A stretch of 64,000 nucleotides of DNA from NCBI RefSeq assembly GCF_029852145.1, contig NC_079971.1, positions 2,418,001 through 2,482,000 on the forward strand, read 5' to 3'. Positions 10,501-20,060 of this stretch are shown here, in pieces. Every line of letters begins with the position of its first letter. The first letter of the stretch is position 1. Source of the DNA: Microplitis mediator (lineage: Eukaryota > Arthropoda > Insecta > Hymenoptera > Braconidae). Under the pieces are notes generated by a model that did no database searches, was not told the origin of the DNA, and saw nothing but the letters and a program-made list of their open reading frames with translations. The position numbers and the translations under genes were made by a program.

Positions 10501-11546
10501 TCACGGTTACCATAATATTATGGTAATGGTTACCATAATGTATGATGATGGTTACCATAATATATGATGATGGTTACCATAATATATGGTGATGGTTACC
10601 ATAATGTATGATGATGGTTACCATAATATTATGGTAATGGTTACCATAATGTATGATGATGGTTACCATAATATATGGTGATGGTTACCATATATTATGG
10701 TAATGGTTGCCATAATAGTATGGTAATGGCTACCATAATATTGTATTAACGATTACTAATTATTTCACATGCGATATGGGAATTGTTACCATAATTATGG
10801 GAATTATTCCCATACTTATGGGAACTTTTCCCAGAAAGTATGGGCCTATATCCCATAATTCCAAGTAATCATTACCATAACGATATGGGATGATATTTCA
10901 TAAACGTACTAGGAACGGTTACCATAAATTTCTCTCCGTGTATAATGTTATAGTAATTGTTACCATAATATTATGGTAATGAGTACCATACTATATGGTA
11001 ACGATTACCATATATTATGGTAACCATTACCATAACACTATAGTAACGTTTTACCATAGTATAATGGGAACGATTGCCATAATATTATGGGAATCATTAC
11101 CATAATTTTTTCACATGCGATATGGGAACTGTTACCATAATGATGGGAATTGTTTCCATACTTATGGGAACTTTTCCCAGAAAGTATGGGCCTATATCCC
11201 ATAATTCCAAGTAATCATTACCATAACGGTATGGGATGATATTTCATAAACGTACTAGGAACGGTTACCATAAATTTATCTCCGTGTAGAGTGAATTCAG
11301 ATTAAAATAAAATCCGAATTCACTCCATATGTTCTACGGTGTAGAAATAATAATAATATTTATTAAATAATAAATTAAAAAAAAATAATAAACTTACATT
11401 TACTTACGTAATTTTGATTTTAATAATTTTTTATGTGAATTTTTTTTTAAATGACCAACTAGTTTATGAACCTGGGGTTTTAATAAATCAATATCAGATT
11501 GGCTGTAAGAATAATCTTCATCGGACGTAGATGTATCTATGGCTAC
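4285..11546 (-). CDS. BTB/POZ-domain protein gene, six phase-matched exons (ends not found)
   Basis: Six minus-strand open segments join through GT–AG introns with matching phases: 11546–11408, 9677–9604, 9521–9434, 9149–8921, 6787–6158 and 4504–4285. They total 1380 nt, exactly 460 open codons. The first ~390 residues are polar, Ser/Lys/Asp-rich and probably disordered, with an Arg-rich patch in exon 5. The last exon holds the start of a BTB/POZ domain, a protein-protein interaction fold often found in Cullin-3 adaptors and transcription regulators. Long introns (1.7, 2.1 and 1.65 kb) are full of MITEs, while the two short introns (82 and 284 bp) are clean. The first exon (a candidate is at 12560–12596) and the rest of the BTB fold below 4285 are not located. 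The specific family is not recognised, and partner proteins and function are unknown. Confidence 0.75.
4751..5413. mobile_element. MITE with ACTCTCTTAAA termini, in the BTB gene intron
   Basis: Inverted ends ACTCTCTTAAAGTGAACCAG and CTGGTTCATTTTAAGAGAGT. Near both ends the motif CCAGTGAATTTCACTGG recurs several times. It lies inside the 1653-bp intron before the BTB exon. Confidence 0.75.
5700..5830. other. GC-rich islet in BTB gene intron, unidentified
   Basis: About 130 bp, far richer in G+C than its surroundings (GACCGGAGTCCACCTCCATT to GGGGCTACCCCTACCCCCGC). Possibly a retroelement piece. No ORF, tRNA-like box or known terminus could be shown. Confidence 0.3.
6158..6787 (-). CDS. BTB gene large exon: disordered, Arg-rich patch and one Cys pair
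   Basis: A 630-nt exon, 1 + 209 codons + 2. Near its start is an Arg-rich patch (LLLARRRRTHRRP) that could serve as a nuclear-localisation or RNA/DNA-contact motif, which is inference. A CRLC pair follows. The remainder is Pro/Gln/Lys-rich with no recognised fold. The acceptor is GATAAAAG after a T-rich tract and the donor GTAAGA at 6157. Reading through the donor gives an immediate TAA at 6156–6154, so an alternative transcript could end here with ...VPLAS. The phase-2 donor fits the BTB exon exactly. An ATG upstream in the same frame (6825) is ignored because the splice phase favours 6787. Confidence 0.75.
6838..7650. repeat. Dispersed repeat with ACTTCCCGC / GCGGGAAGTT ends, copy 1
   Basis: Starts near CCTGCGGGCCAGCCCCAAAA, followed by CTTCCCGC, then clusters of CGAGCTC, two blocks containing CCGATTTTGATGGTTGAGGT, an ACGT-rich stretch and a final GCGGGAAGTTAAA. 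Related copies are at 30628–32345 and 46880–47537 (inverse), with a start fragment at 36170–36265. It lies in the BTB gene intron. The class is not assigned. Confidence 0.65.
7681..8897. mobile_element. G-run element with a nested element
   Basis: Begins GTAGGGGGGAGGGGGGTACA and ends CCCCTACCCCATTTGCCACC...CCCC. The interior has paired CCAAAAGGGCGTAC/GCCCTTTTGG motifs. The middle is occupied by the element at 8030–8764. Confidence 0.5.
8030..8764. mobile_element. Nested element with CTTAAGGGGTTACATG termini
   Basis: Left CTTAAGGGGTTACATGG and right CATGTAACCCCTTAAG are perfect inverted repeats. About 735 bp; no coding capacity. Confidence 0.75.
8921..9149 (-). CDS. BTB gene exon: charged disordered segment
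   Basis: A 229-nt exon, 2 + 75 codons + 2, rich in Lys, Ser, Asp and Glu (for example DKFKARDKSPSACPEGDKSK). The other two minus-strand frames carry early stops, so this frame is forced. The acceptor follows a run of T ending GTAAG at 9150, and the donor is GTTTGT at 8920. No known domain; probably a flexible region before the BTB fold. Confidence 0.75.
9434..9521 (-). CDS. BTB gene exon: Gly/Asn/Ser-rich linker
   Basis: An 88-nt exon, 29 codons plus one base, starting VTFAEEKDLSKSGNGTGDGN. The acceptor is ATCAG before 9521 and the donor GTAATA at 9433. The 82-bp intron before it is typical of insects. A longer read-through to a GTAATT further on would break the phase with the next exon, so the earlier donor was chosen. 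Confidence 0.65.
9604..9677 (-). CDS. BTB gene exon: short Asn/Pro/Ser linker
   Basis: A 74-nt exon, two bases plus 24 codons (TKNPDPDELSSSPSFSKKNP and four more residues). The acceptor is TTTTAG before 9677 and the donor GTAAGA at 9603. It enters in phase 1 and leaves in phase 0, matching both neighbours. Low complexity, with no domain. Confidence 0.7.
9854..9998. repeat. ATGATCCTGA repeat, single unit
   Basis: Unit containing CATGTAGAAAATTAGAAAAA and CTATAGGTGCAATTTTT. Two units in inverted orientation form the palindrome at 12113–12518. Another unit carries the hAT insertions at 15566. Confidence 0.6.
10138..10942. mobile_element. TACACGGAGA-terminated element made of ATGGTAACC units
   Basis: Ends TACACGGAGAAAAATTTATGG and CCATAAATTTCTCTCCGTGTA. 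The interior is about 35 near-identical units of ATGGTAACCATTACCATAAT and variants, switching strand at about 10470 so that the whole folds back. A TA at each end may be the target duplication. Confidence 0.7.
10943..11288. repeat. Second right half of the ATGGTAACC element
   Basis: Repeats the final segment of the preceding element (CTAGGAACGGTTACCATAAA to CTCCGTGTA) directly after it, without its own left terminus. It looks like a partial tandem duplication or template-switch product. Confidence 0.6.
11408..11546 (-). CDS. BTB gene exon: Ser/Asp-rich then Lys-rich segment
   Basis: Exon of 46 codons plus one base. It begins with VAIDTSTSDEDYSYSQSDID and ends in a Lys-rich helix-like stretch (HLKKNSHKKLLKSKL). 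The donor is a perfect GTAAGT at 11407. The acceptor is a T-rich tract ending AAG at 11547; using AG at 11544–11543 instead changes only the first residue or two. The exon ends in phase 1 and meets the next exon in phase 1. Acidic Ser clusters suggest casein-kinase-type sites, which is inference only. Confidence 0.7.
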
Positions 11547-12112
11547 CTTAAAAAAAAATTTTTATTTTTTTTTTTAATTAAAATTATAATTAATATGAAT
11601 AAAAAAAAAAAATTACGTCATGACGAGGTAGACTTTTTTGCATGATACAATTACCATCTGCGATTTAATTTAATTAAGGGTTTGATATAATTATAAAAAG
11701 TTAAAATCTCTGTTGTTTATTGATAAAGATAATTAAAAAAAAAATAAAAACAAACCGGGGCGCTTATAAAAATAATGACACACATTTGTAGGAGTTAGGT
11801 CTTGGATACCAAATGAAGTACGACATTAAAGTGAAGTTAGAGGTAAATGAAGTTGGCTAAATATTTTACTCTCGTGAGAGCTAGAACGAGACTAAACATT
11901 TACTAACAATAATTAAACTAGCATTGGTTATGTTTCAGTAGTACATTTATATACTAAGAAGGGGTAAACTTTGTCAGTATTAAATTTTCTTGTTTTCGTA
12001 AAGAGCCTTTAGGTTAAATTAACAAGACATGTGTACTTGTATATCCAAAATAAAATTTTTTTTTGATTAGTAATTTATTTAAATATTAATAATTTTTTTT
12101 TTAATCTAAAAT

Positions 12113-12518
12113 ATGATCCTGAGGTCAATAGACAATTAACAAATTTCAAATTTTTTTTTAAACAATGTCATTTAAAAAAAGAAAAAAACTAAAAATATGC
12201 ACATGTAGAAAATTTTGAAAACTATAGGTGCAATTTTTCGAATATTTTTTTTTTTATAATTTATTGTCTAAAAAAAAATCAATAAATTATTAGACGTCTG
12301 CTAACTTTAGTATCGTTACTGAAATTAGCTGACGTCTGATAATTTTTGAATTTTTTTAAGAACGATGAATTTAAAAAAAAAAAAAAAATCAAAAAAATTA
12401 CACCTATAGTTTTTTAAATTTTCTACATGTGTATATTTTTGGTTTTTTTATTTTTGTAATTGATTTGTTGAAAAAAAAAGTTTAAAAATTGTTAATTGTC
12501 TGCTAACTTTAGGATCAT
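12113..12518. repeat. 406-bp palindrome of two ATGATCCTGA units
   Basis: From ATGATCCTGAGGTCAATAGA to CTAACTTTAGGATCAT. Each arm contains the CTATAGGTGCAATTTTT / TTACACCTATAG core, and the arms meet near 12318. Confidence 0.7.
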
Positions 12519-12559
12519 TTTTTTTCTAATCAGAAAAATTAAAAATATGATTTATAAAC

Positions 12560-12596
12560 TTTCAGGTAAAATGCCATGAGGTAATTTTGGCTGCAT
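12560..12596 (-). CDS. Candidate first coding exon of the BTB gene
   Basis: On the minus strand an ATG at 12596 opens MQPKLPHGILPE plus one base, before a weak donor GTTTAT at 12559. It could join in phase 1 to an alternative acceptor at 11543 (exon from 11542), giving Thr at the junction. The donor is poor and an upstream AG at about 12606 could make this an internal exon, so the start of the gene is uncertain. Confidence 0.3.
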
Positions 12597-12599
12597 CGA

Positions 12600-15440
12600 T
12601 TTCCTGTTGTCTCTTTAATATTTTTTTTTACTATTAAAAATTAAAAAAAAAATAAATAATTAATATGTTAATTAATGACATAAAATTTTTTTGGTATAAA
12701 AAGCACTAAAAAAAAAGCTCGTTTACTGCAGTTTGAATAAATAATTCAGTAGAATTTGTTATACATCCCGTGATTTAATTCTACGCTGAACTACATAACG
12801 TTTGCAATCTGGCACGTGACCCTATTCGGACGATAGCCGAAAAAGTTATAAAAAAAAACACATCGCAATATTTTTGAATAATTTAAAATTTTGATTCAAT
12901 TGATTATTTAAAAAATTCATAAAAATTATCAATGACATCAGACCAATTTTCCAAAAAAAAATATTGCCAAATTTTTTTGCGAAATTAGTCAGTTTTGCCC
13001 ATCCTTTCTTTTTGCGTAAAATAAAAACGTAATTTGTCAGTAAGCAAAAGAGAATTGAATGTACATTGTAGGTAAAACCTTCACTAATTTACATAGTAAA
13101 GCTGGAAGCTCTGTTGTGTCCGCGATAGGATTTACAAAGGCCGTGGTAGTTAGTAGTAGATAGAATAGTAGTTCAGTAGTTATAGTAGCATAGTAGGGGA
13201 ATGTGTATACGTTTACTCGTGGCTATACGGAAGCTCGCCGTGATCAAGGGAGACAACGGTAGTTACACTACACAGCAAAACATATAGTCTGTAGATTGGG
13301 TACAAGATAAGGGGTAGTAGTGTGCCGCATTGTTCCTCGTCGGTGTACAATATTATTTATACACACATATATACATGGATACTCATATATATACTCATAC
13401 ATATGTATAGAGCACAGAGTAAAATGAATGGAAGGGGTAAATATTTAAGGGTGGGAGCGACTGAGGAGACAGTAGCGACATTCAGGTCTCAACAACACCA
13501 ATACAAGTATTATAGTATATGTACATAGTATTATATAGAACGCGACCACTGTGTATATAACCGAGGGAGTAAATGGTTGTGTGCTGTTGGCAGGCTGCAT
13601 CGATCGTCTTCGCGTCCTGGTGACCTCGACCTAATGCCACCCTCTTTTACTCTTGTATTCTCTTACTCTACCTGACTCTATATCTTCTCAACCCTTTTAT
13701 TTTTTATCTTTCTTCTTTATATATATAGACAGAAATATATATATATATATATATATGTACGGTTTTTTGTTGCTGTTTTGTTTGTTTTAACCTACACGGA
13801 AAACCCACCAATGGGGTCAGCTAGCGACCCCGTCAAAACAACACTCAAGTTCACCCCTCATGGATATTTAAGTGATAGGTGATTATAATCTTTCATAGAT
13901 ATATGAAAGAAAAATTATCCCTCGACTTGTAGACTGGCTATTTTTAGACTCACGCTAAAGTTTATTTCCACGTTATTTTTCCTTTTTTTAATTTATCAGC
14001 TATTATTATACGAAGGCAGGGGAAGCTAGGGCGAAATGAGACGCCATTTTTTAACAGGAAAAAAGTTTTTTTTGGGGTGTTTATATCTGGAGCTAGAAAA
14101 AATATGGGTCAATTGGTCAGCCGAACAGGAAGGCCATTTCTAAATTTTGTTTATTGTATGAGTTATTTTATTAGGAATTGGCAAAAAATGACGAGGGTAA
14201 AATTAACTTAAAAAATATGTTTTTTTTTTATTCAATTTTTCCGTAAATTTTGAAAGATATATTTTATTACTACACAGAAAAACGGATTTTTTGGTGCAAG
14301 AAATATTTTGCACTATAGGAACTGAAGACACAAATTTTCTTGGGACCGGAAAAAATCTTTTGGCGCAAAAATTTTTTCTCGCCTCAAAAAAATTTCTTAG
14401 GGTAAGTAAAAATTTTTTGGGCCAAGAAAATCTTTTTTTTCTGTGTATCAGCTATGACTCGAGTAGTGATGTTTGATTAATTAAACATAAGTAGGGAAGG
14501 GGGGGGGGGGGGCAAAATGGGCCCCTTAAGAAAAAAATTTTCAAATCCTGTTTTTTTTTCTTGTTTTACTTTTTTTTACTCCCTTGCCAAGTACTTGACC
14601 TTAATTTGTTCTGTCCATTAAAAATCAAAAATTTTTTAATGTGGGGCAAAATGGGCCCCCCTCATAAAATTTTTATAAATGAGTTTTTCAGCTTGTTTCA
14701 CTTTTTTTTTCCTTCTGCTGAGTTTTTGGTGTTAATTTGCTGTCTATCAAAATAAAAAAATCCTGAAACGTTGGGTAAAACGGGCCCCCAACTAAAGTCA
14801 ATGTATGTTTCTCGCTTGTTTTATGTTTTGAAACTTTTTGCTATGTATTCAGTATAAAAAAAAATTGATAGTGAAAATTTGGACCTTAAAATAATTTATA
14901 GGGGCCCAATTTGCACCCCCCCCCTATTTTCAATTTTATCACAAAATTAAACAGTTTTTCTTGTCAATTTTTTATGTGCGCATCACAACTTAACTATTTT
15001 CAATTTTTGTGACCACAAAAAAAAATTTTCTTCGAAATTTTAGAATGGCCACACTACTTGGGTTAACCAACTTACCCCATACTTTTTTTAAAGACTACAT
15101 ACAATCATATGCAAAAGAAAAAAAATTTTTCTTCGATGTTAATAAATTTTAGTCGATATTTTTTTTGTCAATGAACGACAGTTTTATTTTAAAAAATGTC
15201 ATTTTTCTTTAAAGGTCATTTGTAACTTTTTTTCTATTGATCTATCCTGCATTTTTTTAACAACAGAAAAAGTTCCTGATAATGTATTCTAAAGATGAAG
15301 TAGAGCTATTGACCTTTTATTTTTATTGTTCAGCGAATATCACTTAATAATTTGTTCTCATTTCAATAGAGATTTTTCTAAAAATAAAACTATTGAAAAA
15401 ATCAATATTAAAGTCATCAAGTTTTAGCTCTACTATTTTT
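12600..15440. other. Intergenic DNA upstream of the BTB gene
   Basis: No gene is supported. 13080–13640 is less AT-rich and might hold promoter sequence for the minus-strand BTB gene. (TA)n lies at 13737–13756. A truncated TACACGGAAAA terminus is at 13793. 14030–14930 is a patchwork of GGGGCAAAATGGGCCCC-type motifs, including an uninterrupted run of 14 G at 14499–14512. Confidence 0.4.
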
Positions 15441-15565
15441 ATCCACGATACCGGAGTTACCCGATGTTTAATAATTTTTTGATTTATTAGAAACGATGAG
15501 TTATAAAAAAAAAATATAATTCGAAAAATTGCACCTATAGCTTTTTTAATTTTCTACATGTGCAT

Positions 15566-16582
15566 TAGGGTGAGCCAAAAAAACCAACCTATCGAATTTA
15601 CGTCTTAAAAAGGACTTATATATCGAGAGAAAAATTCTACCATTGGGCAAAATTTTTAGCTCAATTTTAAAAGGTGTCGGTAGCCGTTTCAAATTTCCCA
15701 TTTAAATAACATGCAAAAAAATTTTTTTTTATTAAAAATATTATAACTTTTGAACCGTGTGAGATAAAAATTCGGCTCTAGAATATTCTTGTAGTGCATT
15801 AAATTTTTCAAAAGAAAGTCCTGGGAGTCGAATTTGTAAACTTGATATTTCGTATACTAACAGGCTATCAAAGTCTAGAGTAAACAGAATCATACAAATC
15901 TAAGGCTTTATTTGGATTTTCCAAATACTTTTCTTTTATTGTGATCGATAACAAAATATTATTTGTAACAACGTGGAAATTGTTGGTGATTTCATTGCAC
16001 TACATGTAGAACAAATTTTCTCGTAGTATTGACATTTTTAATAATAAAGCCTCAAATTTGTATGATTCTATTTACTCTAGACTTTGATGGCCTGTGAGTA
16101 TACGAAATATCAAGTTTACAAATTCGACTCCTCGGACTTTTTTTTAAGAAATTTAATGCCATACAAGAATATTCTAGAGCCGAATTTTTGTCTCACATGG
16201 TTCAAAAGTTATAATATTTTTAATAAAAAAAAATTTTTTTGCATGTTATTTAAATGGGAAATTTTAAATAGCTACCGACACCTTTTAAAATTGAGCTAAA
16301 AATTTAGCCCAATGGGAAAATTTTTTTCTCGATATATAGGTCCTTTTTAAGGTATCAGGCGTTTTGAGCACCTGACAAAATATCCCCGACAAAATATCTC
16401 CGGACAAAATATCCCCATGAAAAGAAAGCAAAAATAGTGAAAAAAGCCAAAAAAACTGACACAAAACTGGGGATATTTTGTCCAGAGATATTTTGTCGAG
16501 GATATTTTGTCAGGTGCTCAAAACGCATGGAACCCTTTTTTAAGACGTAAATTTGATAGGTTGATTTTTTTGGCTCACCCTA
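15566..16582. mobile_element. hAT-like palindromic MITE 1 (TAGGGTGAGCC termini)
   Basis: Inverted ends TAGGGTGAGCCAAAAAAACC and TTTTTTTGGCTCACCCTA, with arms of several hundred bp, flanked by the 8-bp direct repeat ATGTGCAT (15558–15565 and 16583–16590). The 8-bp duplication and TAGGGTG tips fit hAT. Shadow ORFs inside arise from the mirrored arms. Confidence 0.85.
16352..16533. mobile_element. Nested MITE with GCGTTTTGAGCACCTGACAA ends
   Basis: It breaks the right arm of hAT-like MITE 1. Both ends carry GTTTTGAGCACCTGACAAAA and repeated ACAAAATATCCCC motifs. CCTTTTTAAG before it and CCTTTTTTAAG after it look like a duplicated target. Confidence 0.75.
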
Positions 16583-16590
16583 ATGTGCAT

Positions 16591-17156
16591 TAGGGTGGGT
16601 TGAAAAAAAACTTTTTTTTTGTTTTTCTTAGCATGGGGGTAGAATTTTTACCTTTAAAAAAAAAAAAATTTTCAAGAAAAAAAAAATTTTTTACTCAACT
16701 TTTTGAGGTGGCCCACTCGTTTTTAAAATAAATAATTGATTAAACGGGGTAGTCCCAACGAAAAAAATTACATGGTGCTCTAGAATCTGTAGGGTGTCCC
16801 CTTGAAAGCTAATTGAAAGTCAGAAGTTGAAAAAATTTTTTTCCTATTATTTTTGTAATGTAAGTAAAAAACCCAAAAATGAAAAGCATTTTCTTTTGAA
16901 TTAAAATGAAAGTGAAGTAAAAAAAAATCACATTCGAAAATTATTAGATGTTTTCCACGATTTTGGACAAAAAAAAATTTTTTTCGTTGGAACTACCTTG
17001 TTTAATCAATTATTTATTTAAAAAACGAGTGGGCCACCTCAAAAGGTTGAGTAAAAAAATTTTTTTTTTCTTGAAAAATTTTTTTTTTTTATAAGGTACA
17101 AATTCTACCCCCATGCTAAGAAAAACAAAAAAAAAGTTTTTTTTCAACCCACCCTA
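16591..17156. mobile_element. hAT-like palindromic MITE 2 (TAGGGTGGGTTG termini)
   Basis: Ends TAGGGTGGGTTGAAAAAAAA and its exact inverse, flanked by ATGTGCAT at 16583–16590 and 17157–17164. The central arms mirror one another across about 16890. It shares its left target copy with MITE 1. Confidence 0.85.
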
Positions 17157-17239
17157 ATGTGCATATTTGTAGTTTTTTTTTGTGATTGATTTGTTAAAAA
17201 AAAAAATCCAAAACTCAATTGTCTACTAACTTCAGAATT

Positions 17240-18209
17240 ATTTTTTATCATATACGTAATTTTAAATAATATGAATTTGAGAAAATTTTTAACTCTATTG
17301 CAAATTTTTCGATTATATATTTTCATCAAAAGATCAAAGTCAATTGTTAATTAATAAAAAAAATTCTTCACATATATATATAAATATTTATGATACTTTT
17401 TCATGAAATATATATATACGTATGTCTACATTTGTAATGAGTATGACCAGAAATTATTCATGAATTCCCCATGAGCGTGTCCAGCATTTTCGTTACACGG
17501 AATTGCAAATGGCTTTTTGGTCAGCAACAACTTGGGAAAAAGGATGTGTTACACAGAGTGATGGAGAAAAAAAGGTACATTGAGTATTATCCACTACACA
17601 TTCCTATCTATCTGTGTATATAATACACGTATATATTATCCCAACGATATATTTTCGTCGAGAATTTCATTTGAACCAACAGCAAACGATACCACACACT
17701 TGCGGTTATGTTCCCGGTCCAAGAGAGTAAAAAATATATAAAAAATAAATAAAAAATAAAGTAGCAAAACCACCCTTGGAATAAAAATAAAAAAAATTGA
17801 CAAGCAAACAAGAAGAGTTAAATAATGACAAACAGAAAGAGAAAAAGAGAGACGAAAGTAGATGAGGAATCGAGAGTAAAAAAAAAAGGGAAAAAATATA
17901 TAGAGTGAAAACGTACACATTGAAACGAACGCGTTCTACTTTTGGTCCATTTGTGTCAGGGGCGGTTGGAAAATGTTGCGGGGTGTATGATGGCAAAAAA
18001 TAGTAGAGTAGAAGAGATGAAAACCGGGGAATGAGGAGTGACGAGTAAAAAAAAGTAAAAGTATAAAAAAAAGGAAAAGCATAAAAAAATTGTTAAAGAC
18101 GAGGAAGAGGAAGGAGTTAAATTTGCAAACGTGGGTCTATAGACCCGGGTCGTCATGATAGAGTGAGATGAAATGTGGAGCCCGGAGTAGTACAGTGGTA
18201 GTAGTAATC

Positions 18210-18240
<31 letters not shown>

Positions 18241-19290
18241 GGGTCGTAGTAGTAGTAGTAGTAGTAGTAGAGTGGATGTATGGAGGAAGAAATGGATTGG
18301 ACTACGAGAAGAGGTTGAACGGGGACTAGTGAGAGGGTTGCTCGCGAGTTGCCAAGGTTACACCCGCGTCGTGACCACCCTGCGGGCGTTCCAGTAACCG
18401 CCGCTCGCCCACGTTACCCCTCTGGACCATTTCCACCCCCTCTTAAACTCGATTCTCCCTACTCTGGATTTAATCCTCCCTTCTGCGTTTAATACTGACA
18501 CACCCCACATCTCTCATACTATCTAACTCACAGCTTTTTTCGTCTCTGTCGCTCCTTCCGGTTTAGCTATTAAACCTTTCTTTTAAAGTTACGCGATAAA
18601 TCTGGACCTGCCTGCTTCTATTCCATTCGCCTACCTTTACTTCCACTCTTACACTACTACAATACTTTCTTTCTTTACTATCATTATTATTATTATTTTT
18701 TTATTTCATTTCCCCGCTTCTATTCATCCCTCCTTTTTACGGCACATAAGACAAGGCGTCTAGAAGAAATTTTTATTATTTTTGTTTGTCAAACACATGT
18801 ACTCACATTATTTAATTACGTGGTTGTTATTATACTATTTAATTACATTTTAATTATTTAAAGCTGTTACACATCAGAATATTGACGCATGGAAATTTTT
18901 ATTAAACGGACAGTTTTTAAAAGCAAAACTCTTTAGAATTGTCATTGCGTTTTTATTACCTCGCTTTCGAGTATGTCTGTTCGGGTGGAATTTTGTAATT
19001 GATTTTATAAAGTAATTTCCCGATGAGCTAGAGACTTGAAATTTGGAACATAGCTTAGAATTAGATGGCAATGTAAAAAATAAAAAAAAAAGAAGAGAGA
19101 ACAAGTAGAAGAGGAAGAAAAAATCAAATAAAAAATTCGTATTTGTTTGCTGTTTGTCTGTTCGGTACAAATTTTTGTAATCGATTTAAAACTAACTTTT
19201 AGGTGAGTTATGTTCTTGAATATAGCTCACAATTGGATGACAGATGAACAAATACCGTGTAATGAAGATGCAATGGAGATGGGAAGAATG
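17240..19290. other. Intergenic DNA with a GC-richer patch and TAG microsatellite
   Basis: A (TAG)n tract lies at about 18197–18270. 18340–18480 is much richer in G+C than its flanks (CACCCTGCGGGCGTTCCAGT, CCGCCGCTCGCCCACGTTAC). It could be a regulatory or exon-proximal block, but no ORF or splice structure supports a gene. 18960–19240 holds two diverged copies of a GTCTGTTCGG...TTTTGTAATCGATT unit. Confidence 0.35.
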
Positions 19291-19294
19291 CGAT

Positions 19295-20060
19295 TACACG
19301 GAAAACAAAGAACTGTTGCTCCAACAGTAATATGTCCTGTAGCATAAGTTTGTTACTGTAACAGAACCCGCCTTGTTACAGCTACAAATCGATCCTGTTG
19401 CAGCTACAGGCTATTCCTGTTGCAGTCGCGGATCTATTCCTCTTGAAACAACAGGATTATTCCTGTAGCTGCAACAAGACTGACCTTGTGAATACTACAA
19501 AGCTTTTCTGTTGCAGCTACAAGGAAACCCGAGTCAAAAAACAAATTCGGATTTACGTCTCGAAATTCTCAATGAAGTTTTTGAGGATCAATTCAGAATT
19601 TTAAGATTGACAACAGTACAGAAAGTTATCCTAGTTTAGTTTTCAAAGTAGTAGTTACGACCCATTTTACCACTTTGAGGACTAAACTGGAATAACTTTA
19701 TCTAAATTAGAGTCTCAAAATACTCAAAACATTAAGAAATAATTTTATCAACATTCGAACCTCGAAAGTCTCATTCGTCGTATTCTCTCCCCTCCCTTTT
19801 CTATCTAAAATTTATCAAAATTCGAAGTATAACTTTTCATTCGTTGAGGATTTTGAGGTCTTACTTATAATTCAAAATCGATAAATTATTCGCATTGAGA
19901 CCTCATAGTTTTCATTGAGAATTTTGAGTACTAAAGTAGAGTTACTTTTTGGGCGGCAAATAAAACATCAAAAGAATTGAGGCTTTTGAGGACTAAACTA
20001 GAATTTGTGTTTTGACTCGGGAAGTCTTGTAGCTGCTACAGGACCATGACCTTTGCAGCA
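19295..20060. mobile_element. CTGTTGCAGCTACA repeat element split by a nested element
   Basis: Starts TACACGGAAAACAAAGAACT. Units of CTGTTGCAGCTACAGG recur at 19335–19520 and again at about 20028–20060. The middle is the element at 19528–20021. The right terminus is not clear. Confidence 0.5.
19528..20021. mobile_element. Nested element with CCCGAGTCAAAA termini
   Basis: CCCGAGTCAAAAAACAAATT and its inverse (GAATTTGTGTTTTGACTCGGG) bound 494 bp containing repeated TTGAGGACTAAACTGGAAT motifs. Related ends occur at 26933, 40388 and 63054. Confidence 0.7.

Noticed and set aside
10138..11288. Possible CRISPR-like array of short repeats
   Set aside because: The units are contiguous palindromes without unique spacers, bounded by inverted termini, in a eukaryotic genome.
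16084..16299. 71-codon ORF within the palindrome at 15.6–16.6 kb
   Set aside because: It lies wholly inside a mirrored MITE arm and has no protein-like features.
17608..18156. Overlapping minus-strand frames rich in Phe and Leu
   Set aside because: They are the complement of purine-rich low-complexity DNA. They overlap each other in different frames and have no splice or domain support.
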